The notes under the pieces were generated by a model. It was given only the letters and a program-made list of their open reading frames with translations, was not told the DNA's origin and searched no databases. A stretch of 5,237 nucleotides of DNA from Acetobacteraceae bacterium (lineage in GTDB: Bacteria > Pseudomonadota > Alphaproteobacteria > Acetobacterales > Acetobacteraceae), in contig DAICYU010000331.1 of the NCBI GenBank assembly GCA_027311485.1, positions 1-5,237 of the forward strand, given 5' to 3'. The translations under genes and the position numbers were made by a program. Positions 1 through 4,009 of this stretch are shown here, one piece after another (position 1 is the stretch's first letter; each line of letters begins with the position of its first letter).

Positions 1-263
1 AGTTCGATCATATCTTGGGCGGTGTGTTCCAGGGCGTAATCCTGGTGCCGCTGGTAAATTGAGGAACGGCCGTAGCCGCGCATGTCTGGCGCGATGCAGC
101 GAAACCCCATCGCGGCGAAGACTGGAAGCTGGTGGCGCCAACTGATGGACAGTTCCGGCCAGCCGTGAACGAAGATGAGCGGCGTGCCGGTCGTGGGGCC
201 GCTGGCCAGGTAGAAGCTGGGATGGCGTGGGGATTTGGCGACGTGTTCGGTAATTGGATACAT
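1..263 (-). CDS. alpha/beta-hydrolase, epoxide hydrolase-like (N-terminal part, cut by window start)
   Basis: Reading the minus strand from the ATG at 263-261 gives 87 codons plus two bases with no stop, so the gene continues beyond base 1. The protein begins MYPITEHVAKSPRHPSFYLA. Residues 33-37 are HGWPE, the oxyanion-hole motif of the epoxide hydrolase / haloalkane dehalogenase branch of the alpha/beta-hydrolase fold. It is followed by SWRHQLPVFAAMGFRCIAPD and then MRGYGRS (61-67), the usual spacing for this branch. The nucleophile elbow, cap domain and catalytic His lie outside the window, so epoxide hydrolase, dehalogenase and C-C or ester hydrolase cannot be told apart. No signal peptide is visible, so a soluble cytoplasmic enzyme is likely. 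It is transcribed away from the acyl-CoA ligase gene, with about 0.9 kb between them. Family assignment is firm; substrate is unknown. Confidence 0.9.
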   Translation of the reverse strand, partial: MYPITEHVAKSPRHPSFYLASGPTTGTPLIFVHGWPELSISWRHQLPVFAAMGFRCIAPDMRGYGRSSIYQRHQDYALEHTAQDMIE

Positions 264-273
264 TGGTTGGTGG

Positions 274-280
274 CCTCCCT
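274..280 (-). promoter_or_regulatory. ribosome binding site of the alpha/beta-hydrolase
   Basis: The minus strand reads AGGGAGG here, ten bases before the ATG at 263-261. This is a good Shine-Dalgarno match at acceptable spacing and supports that ATG as the start. Confidence 0.7.
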
Positions 281-627
281 GTTCGCGCTGCGCGGCGCGT
301 TCGGGGGCTAGCTTACTACAGGGTTTCCGAGAAGCCGATCATGGGTGAGGTTTTATTGACCGATGGCCGATTGCGGCCGAGGCGGTCCTTTGAGGCTGTC
401 GCCCGAACGAGTCGGGTGGGCCGGGAGAGGGCTGCACGTCCGGAGCGTGCGAGGCTGGAAACCTGCCGTTCGTTGACGTCAGGTGATTGGCCGCTGTCGA
501 ACCATTATGGACGGTGGCGGGGTCTTCGGCCAGGCCCGATTGCTGACATTGGTTGCTCGCGATGCGCGACCGTCGAAACGTGTCGGCTGCGGGGACTTTT
601 ATGCCCCGTCAGGTTTCATGCCTCGTA

Positions 628-707
628 GTCGGGTAGCCGACGTTACTGTCCGACGCCGAGCGTCCCCACTAGGACGCCTAGCATGTGTCGGACTCTCCAG
701 CTTGGAG
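628..707. repeat. three consecutive hairpins
   Basis: Three inverted repeats lie in tandem. The first, at 628-641, has arms GTCGG and CCGAC around a 4-base loop. The second is nested: outer arms GTCCGAC (648-654) and GTCGGAC (687-693), inner arms GCGTCC (660-665) and GGACGC (672-677) around a 6-base loop. The third, at 695-707, has arms CTCCA and TGGAG around a 3-base loop. All arms are perfect. The pairing is seen directly; a function as RNA structure or protein site is only inferred. Confidence 0.45.
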
Positions 708-810
708 GGGAGTGTGGAATCAAGATTTGACGGGTTTGGGAATCCCCCTGGAAGAGGGTTTGTCCACAGGGCCTAGTTTTGGGGATACACGTTCTTCGAG
801 ATACTTGGCT

Positions 811-846
811 CTGCATGATGCCGGCTTGCTTCGCCGGCTCATGCGG
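811..846. repeat. strong imperfect hairpin, 14 pairs with one bulge
   Basis: Inner arms GCCGGC (820-825) and GCCGGC (833-838) close a 7-base loop. The stem continues outward past a bulged T at 819 with CATGA (814-818) against TCATG (839-843), then three more pairs to 811/846 including one T-G wobble. There is no T tract on either side, so it does not look like an intrinsic terminator. It may be a REP-like palindrome, a structured RNA stem or a protein-binding site. Confidence 0.55.
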
Positions 847-990
847 CGCACGTCAAATCGCGGCGAGACCGTTTACGACCCGTCTACCGTCGTCAGCGGC
901 GGCCTCGCCTCACTGCTCGTGATCTTGTCCCAGTGAGCGCGCTGCCGGCCGCGGGTTTCCGCGTTCCCGGAGACCGACACACTCGGTTGA

Positions 991-1017
991 TGGGCTTGCC
1001 CCGCAAAAGTGAAGGGT
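991..1017 (+). repeat. left terminal inverted repeat of the IS3-derived element
   Basis: It contains the core CTTGCCCCGCAAAAGT (995-1010), which is identical to the reverse complement of the right end. Mismatches with the right repeat occur at only three positions: the 4th, 21st and 22nd bases. Confidence 0.88.
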
Positions 1018-1020
1018 TCC

Positions 1021-1122
1021 GATGAGGCCACGGCTGCGATCGGCGGATAGGTCGACCGGTTCTACAACTCAGCCGGGCGCCATTCGGCGCTGGCTTTCAT
1101 GAGCCCGGTCCGGTACGAATGA
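1021..1122 (+). pseudogene. IS3-family transposase OrfB, C-terminal fragment with an internal stop
   Basis: The frame from 1021 reads DEATAAIGG, a TAG stop at 1048-1050, then VDRFYNSAGRHSALAFMSPV and RYE before a TGA at 1120-1122. This matches the end of the IS3-family rve integrase (typically YIxxFYNxxRRHSALGYLSPxxYE). The TAG sits exactly where the family has Tyr, and Gly replaces an Arg of the RRHS motif, so at least two damaging point changes followed or accompanied the deletion. The catalytic DDE residues lie upstream in the intact protein and are absent. It is not functional. The family call rests on the RFYNSAGRHSAL stretch and on the flanking terminal repeats. Confidence 0.85.
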
Positions 1123-1143
1123 CCATAGCGAAGTGAGCAAACG

Positions 1144-1170
1144 ACCCTCTACTTTTGCGGGGCAAGTCCA
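1144..1170 (-). repeat. right terminal inverted repeat of the IS3-derived element
   Basis: Read on the minus strand from 1170 it begins TGGACTTGCCCCGCAAAAGT, the counterpart of the left repeat at 991-1017. It ends in CA on the plus strand, six bases before the acyl-CoA ligase ATG. Confidence 0.88.
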
Positions 1171-1176
1171 GATCCG

Positions 1177-2832
1177 ATGGTCTCCATTTCCAACGATCCC
1201 GATCCTGCCGGCGTGACAGTGCCAGACGCCAACGACGTTTTTCCCGCAAACGTGTGCGTGCTGCGCTACGCGCTGGAGCGACATGCCGACATAAAAGGGG
1301 GCGAGACATTCGCCGTTTTCGAAGGTGGCGAATCCTGGACGTTCACCCGGACGCTGGATCTGGTTCGGCAGATGGCAGCCGGGTTGGCCCAGCTCGGCGT
1401 CCACCAGGGCGATCGTGTGATCATCATGCTGCCGAATGGGCCGTGGTCAGTGCGCGCCCTGTTCGCCATCAACTATCTTGGCGCTGTCTCCGTGCCGATC
1501 AACCCGGCCTATCGCGGTGCTCTGCTTGAGCATGTGTTGCGAGACTCCGAAGCCGCACTGGCGATCATCCATCCGGCGTTGCTGGAAAAGGTTCTTGATG
1601 TAGCGGCCCCGGCTCTCCGCCGCGTCGTGGTCGTGGCTGATGGGTTCGAGAGTAAGAGGCATGGCCAGGTCCTGATCACGGGAGCGGATACGCTTCTGGC
1701 CAATCCAGCCCTGGTACCGCCGCTGGAGCAGCCGATCGAGCCTTGGCACGACCAGTCGATCATCTACACCTCCGGCACAACCGGGCGTTCCAAGGGCGTG
1801 CTGTCGTCATACATGCATAGCTACGCGGCGATGAGCCCGACGACCTGGACATGCACGAGGGCCGACGACCGCCACCTTCTGCATATGCCGATCTTCCATG
1901 TTGGTGGCGCCTTCATCGCGTGCGTCGCCCTTTGCGTCGGCGCGTCGATCGGCGTCGTCGAAGGCTTCCGCACGGAGAGCTTCTGGCGCACGGTGCGCGA
2001 GCTGAAGGTCACCGCAGTCTTCCTCCTCGGCGCGATGGCGACCTTCCTGCTCAAGCAGCCACAAGGCGCCGATGACCGGAACCACGGGCTGCGCATGGTC
2101 TTCATCGTCCCGCTGGGCCAGAGCGGGCCGGCCTTCCGGGAACGCTTCGGGGTCGATGTCTTCACCCTGTTCAACATGACGGAAATCAGCACGCCGCTGA
2201 TTTCCGGGGCGAATCCAACGAAGCCGAATATCTGCGGCCGACCGAGACCTGGCGTTGAGGTGCGTCTCGTCGATCAGAACGACCGCCCCGTTCCGGTTGG
2301 GCGCCAAGGGGAGCTGGTTATCCGCACCGCCGCACCCTGGGCGATGAACCATGGCTACAACAATAATCCCGTGGCAACCGCCGCGGCCTGGCGCAACGGG
2401 TGGTTTCACACCGGCGATGCTTTCATTCAGGACGAAGACGGGGATTTTCACTTCGTTGATCGACTGAAGGACAGCATCCGTCGCAGGGGAGAGAACATTT
2501 CCTCCCACGAAGTCGAGATCGAGCTTCTGGCTCATCCGGATGTGCGGGAAGCGGCTGCGATCCCGGTGCCAAGCGCCGAGTCCGAGGACGAGGTCATGGT
2601 CGTGATTGCACCCGTGCCGGGACACACCATCGACCCGGCAGAGATCCTGGCGTTCCTTCAGCCTCGGCTGGCTCCCTTCATGATGCCCCGCTTTGTCCGC
2701 ATTGTTGAGGAACTGCCGAAGACGCCCACAGCCAAAGTGCAGAAGCACGTGCTGCGGCAGGAAGGCCTGACGCCTGAAACCTGGGATCGCGAGAAGGCCG
2801 GCATCCGTATCCGGCGAGAGAGTCTGTCGTGA
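1177..2832 (+). CDS. acyl-CoA ligase (ATP-dependent, AMP-forming; CaiC-like subfamily)
   Basis: This 551-residue protein is a full-length member of the ANL superfamily. It should activate a carboxylic acid with ATP to an acyl-adenylate and then form the CoA thioester in the cytoplasm. The adenylate-forming motifs are in order: A3 P-loop YTSGTTGRSKG (197-207), A5 NMTE (333-336), A7 GWFHTGD (408-414), the A8 hinge VDRLKDSIRRRGEN (427-440), and A10 PKTPTAK (514-520) with the catalytic Lys at 520. All look intact. The overall pattern resembles crotonobetaine/carnitine-CoA ligase-type enzymes, but the acid cannot be deduced. The ATG at 1177 is the first possible start after an in-frame stop at 1126-1128, and the conserved region begins soon after (DVFPANVCVLRYAL, 20-33), so the N-terminus seems complete. 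There is no good Shine-Dalgarno sequence: the preceding bases are the end of the IS3-derived element. It converges on the amidohydrolase gene. Confidence 0.96.
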   Translation: MVSISNDPDPAGVTVPDANDVFPANVCVLRYALERHADIKGGETFAVFEGGESWTFTRTLDLVRQMAAGLAQLGVHQGDRVIIMLPNGPWSVRALFAINYLGAVSVPINPAYRGALLEHVLRDSEAALAIIHPALLEKVLDVAAPALRRVVVVADGFESKRHGQVLITGADTLLANPALVPPLEQPIEPWHDQSIIYTSGTTGRSKGVLSSYMHSYAAMSPTTWTCTRADDRHLLHMPIFHVGGAFIACVALCVGASIGVVEGFRTESFWRTVRELKVTAVFLLGAMATFLLKQPQGADDRNHGLRMVFIVPLGQSGPAFRERFGVDVFTLFNMTEISTPLISGANPTKPNICGRPRPGVEVRLVDQNDRPVPVGRQGELVIRTAAPWAMNHGYNNNPVATAAAWRNGWFHTGDAFIQDEDGDFHFVDRLKDSIRRRGENISSHEVEIELLAHPDVREAAAIPVPSAESEDEVMVVIAPVPGHTIDPAEILAFLQPRLAPFMMPRFVRIVEELPKTPTAKVQKHVLRQEGLTPETWDREKAGIRIRRESLS

Positions 2833-2844
2833 CAAGGAAACGCT

Positions 2845-2875
2845 CCAGGCGCCGCCGCAGATGCGCCGCGCCTGG
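2845..2875 (+). terminator. possible terminator hairpin after the acyl-CoA ligase
   Basis: Perfect 8-bp GC-rich arms CCAGGCGC (2845-2852) and GCGCCTGG (2868-2875) lie 13 bases after the stop codon. They are followed only by GTTTG rather than a long T tract. Position between convergent genes fits a terminator; the weak T run keeps confidence low. Confidence 0.45.
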
Positions 2876-2885
2876 GTTTGCGTCA

Positions 2886-2916
2886 GCCGCAGTCCCGCGG
2901 AAACGGGTGCAGCGGC
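2886..2916. terminator. second GC-rich hairpin between the convergent genes
   Basis: Outer arms GCCGC (2886-2890) and GCGGC (2912-2916) and an inner CCCG/CGGG stem form one imperfect hairpin, 10 bases beyond the amidohydrolase stop on that gene's strand. No T tract follows in either direction. It could act with the 2845-2875 hairpin to insulate the two convergent transcripts. Confidence 0.3.
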
Positions 2917-2926
2917 CGTGATTGTC

Positions 2927-3772
2927 TTACTTCGATGTCCGCGGCGACCAGCCATAGGCCTTGGCACACGCACCGCCCATGAGCATTGCTCGCTCCGTTT
3001 CGCTCAGCCGGTCAGTGTTCAGGAACGGTTGGACGGCCTGCTCGTAATTCACGACGGCAAACGCGCGCGTCCAGTCCGTGCCCCATAAGCAGCGATCAAA
3101 ACCCCAGGCATCGAACACGCGGGCAAGCGGGTCCCAGATGTCCGGGAATGGATATGGCTCGCGCGACAGCGTGCAGGCGCCGCTGACCTTGATCACCGCG
3201 TTCGGACGCTTGGCAAGCTCCAGCACCTTGGGAAGGTCAGCCCAAGGCTGTGGCGGCGCGGGTGGTACGCGGGGTTGGAGGATCCCCAGATGGTCGATGA
3301 TGAAGCGCGTTTCGGGGTGCCGGTCGATGAGCGCGGTGCCCGCGTCCAGATTGCCCCAGCAGAGAATGTTGACCGGAAAATCGTGACTTGCCGCCGCGCG
3401 CAGGATCCGGTCGAGGCCAGGGTCGTTTGGATCGCGCTGCGACTCCTTGGGCAGCATGATGCGGACGGCGACGGCACCGGGCGTCTGCTTCCAATCAGCG
3501 ATGACATCGGCCACGGCCGGATCGTCCGGGTTGACCGGCTTGATGATGGCGAACCGGTCGGAATGAGCCTTCTGCACGTCCACCGCGTAACTGGCATCGT
3601 ACTGATACAAGGAAAACGCGGAGATGAAGATCGCGCCGTCGACGCCGACCTTGTCCATCGCCGCCACCATCTCGTCACCCGTGACGTGATCAGGCCAGTT
3701 CGGCACATTATGCCAGGGCCGCTTCGCCGTGTTCGCCTCATAGGCATGGACCTGCGAATCGATAATCATCAT
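2927..3772 (-). CDS. amidohydrolase 2 family protein (COG3618-like metal-dependent hydrolase)
   Basis: The protein is a TIM-barrel hydrolase of the amidohydrolase-2 type (PF04909), a family that includes lactonases such as 2-pyrone-4,6-dicarboxylate hydrolase and decarboxylases. From the chosen ATG (3772-3770) it has 281 residues and starts MMIIDSQVHAYEANTAKRPW. Visible landmarks are IDSQVH (residues 4-9), where most relatives have an HxH pair, IIDHLG (158-163) at the end of a barrel strand, the conserved Lys of VIKVSG (195), and the C-terminal LWGTDW (229-234) carrying the catalytic-type Asp. A longer start at TTG (3778-3776) is possible but sits only 2 bases from the GGAGGAG ribosome binding site, whereas the ATG has an 8-base spacer. 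No signal peptide is seen. It is divergent from the GGT-like gene and probably shares regulation with it. The reaction (C-N, lactone or C-C bond) is unknown. Confidence 0.92.
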   Translation of the reverse strand: MMIIDSQVHAYEANTAKRPWHNVPNWPDHVTGDEMVAAMDKVGVDGAIFISAFSLYQYDASYAVDVQKAHSDRFAIIKPVNPDDPAVADVIADWKQTPGAVAVRIMLPKESQRDPNDPGLDRILRAAASHDFPVNILCWGNLDAGTALIDRHPETRFIIDHLGILQPRVPPAPPQPWADLPKVLELAKRPNAVIKVSGACTLSREPYPFPDIWDPLARVFDAWGFDRCLWGTDWTRAFAVVNYEQAVQPFLNTDRLSETERAMLMGGACAKAYGWSPRTSK

Positions 3773-3780
3773 CGGCAAAG

Positions 3781-3787
3781 CTCCTCC
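3781..3787 (-). promoter_or_regulatory. ribosome binding site of the amidohydrolase
   Basis: The minus strand reads GGAGGAG, a strong Shine-Dalgarno, 8 bases before the ATG at 3772-3770. This decides the start in favour of that ATG over the upstream in-frame TTG, which would be only 2 bases away. Confidence 0.8.
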
Positions 3788-3832
3788 GTTTTTTGAGAGT
3801 TTGGCGGCTGTGGCGGGTTCGTGTCCAGATGC

Positions 3833-3926
3833 TCAAGGGGCGCGCGTTGCTGATAGCGGCGGCCAGGCATGGTCGCGCGATGGGAGGCCACGGTTCGCAA
3901 GCTGTGGCCTTCGCCTCGCCCCTTGA
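3833..3926. repeat. long-range 10-bp inverted repeat enclosing a smaller hairpin
   Basis: TCAAGGGGCG (3833-3842) is perfectly complementary to CGCCCCTTGA (3917-3926). Inside it, AGGCCAC (3885-3891) pairs with GTGGCCT (3904-3910) across a 12-base loop. The pair could form a branched RNA in the leader of the GGT-like gene or mark two operator half-sites. It could also be chance in GC-rich DNA. It lies in the divergent intergenic region between the amidohydrolase and the GGT-like gene. Confidence 0.4.
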
Positions 3927-3949
3927 CCGATCCCTTGCGCGGATATCCG
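3923..3949 (+). promoter_or_regulatory. weak candidate promoter for the GGT-like gene
   Basis: TTGACC (3923-3928) matches a -35 box well. TATCCG (3944-3949) is a poor -10 box at a short 15-base spacing. It overlaps the 12-bp palindrome at 3939-3950, a geometry expected if a repressor occluded RNA polymerase. This is weak evidence from sequence alone. Confidence 0.25.
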
Positions 3950-3950
3950 C
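3939..3950. promoter_or_regulatory. perfect 12-bp palindrome, candidate operator
   Basis: GCGGATATCCGC is exactly self-complementary and lies in the divergent intergenic region, about 60 bases before the GGT-like start and 167 before the amidohydrolase start. A dimeric regulator could bind here and control both genes. No regulator gene is present in the window. Confidence 0.4.
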
Positions 3951-3996
3951 TGTCGAAAGCTGGACGGGCGCCCAACGGCGCGATGAAGCCAATGTC

Positions 3997-4003
3997 AGGG
4001 AGG
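3997..4003 (+). promoter_or_regulatory. ribosome binding site of the GGT-like gene
   Basis: AGGGAGG lies 6 bases before the ATG at 4010, the best Shine-Dalgarno and spacing near this gene. In-frame ATGs at 3869, 3983, 3992 and 4022 have no comparable site, so 4010 is the preferred start. Confidence 0.7.
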
Positions 4004-4009
4004 AAGCGC

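Larger units (their letters stand above)
281..990. other. long stretch without a convincing gene, rich in hairpins
   Basis: About 700 bp between the hydrolase leader and the IS3-derived element. Short open frames exist (for example 254-628, 483-776 and 685-936 on the plus strand), but their translations are Arg-, Gly- and Ser-rich, show no recognisable motif, overlap one another and lack convincing ribosome binding sites, so I do not call them. The sequence is less uniformly GC-rich than the flanking genes and has several perfect short inverted repeats, described separately. It may be a decayed insertion or gene remnant, an untranslated leader, or the site of an unrecognised RNA. I could not identify tRNA or any known RNA family in it. 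Confidence 0.5.
991..1170 (+). mobile_element. miniature IS3-family element (internally deleted, non-autonomous)
   Basis: A 180-bp unit bounded by 27-bp imperfect terminal inverted repeats (24 of 27 positions match) that begins with TG and ends with CA, as IS3-family elements do. Between the ends lies only the C-terminal tail of an OrfB transposase (1021-1122), starting 3 bp after the left repeat and ending about 20 bp before the right one. This is what remains if almost the whole element was deleted internally while both ends were kept. It cannot transpose by itself but could be moved in trans by a related full-length element. No clear target duplication is visible: TGA precedes it and GAT follows. 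Its right end is 6 bp from the start codon of the acyl-CoA ligase. Confidence 0.85.

Noticed and set aside
729..790. Possible end of an IS5-type element around the GGGTTTGTCCACAGG stretch
   Set aside because: It reminded me of transposon ends, but no matching inverted partner or transposase fragment is visible in the window, so I cannot support it.
254..936. Three overlapping plus-strand open frames (254-628, 483-776, 685-936)
   Set aside because: No motif, poor ribosome binding sites, mutual overlap in different frames and low-complexity Arg/Gly-rich translations. The first also overlaps the hydrolase start on the other strand.
985..1176. A target-site duplication flanking the IS3-derived element
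   Set aside because: The bases before (TTGA) and after (GATC) do not form a 3-5 bp direct repeat. Only GA is shared, which is no better than chance, so the duplication is either lost or the ends were rearranged.
1807..2973. A 388-residue open frame on the minus strand opposite the acyl-CoA ligase
   Set aside because: It overlaps most of a gene with complete ANL motifs, has no recognisable domain and is Arg/His/Asp-rich, as expected of an antisense frame in GC-rich DNA.
3773..3778. TTG at 3778-3776 as the start of the amidohydrolase
   Set aside because: It is only 2 bases from the GGAGGAG site. The ATG two codons later has an 8-base spacer and directly begins the conserved IIDSQVH strand.
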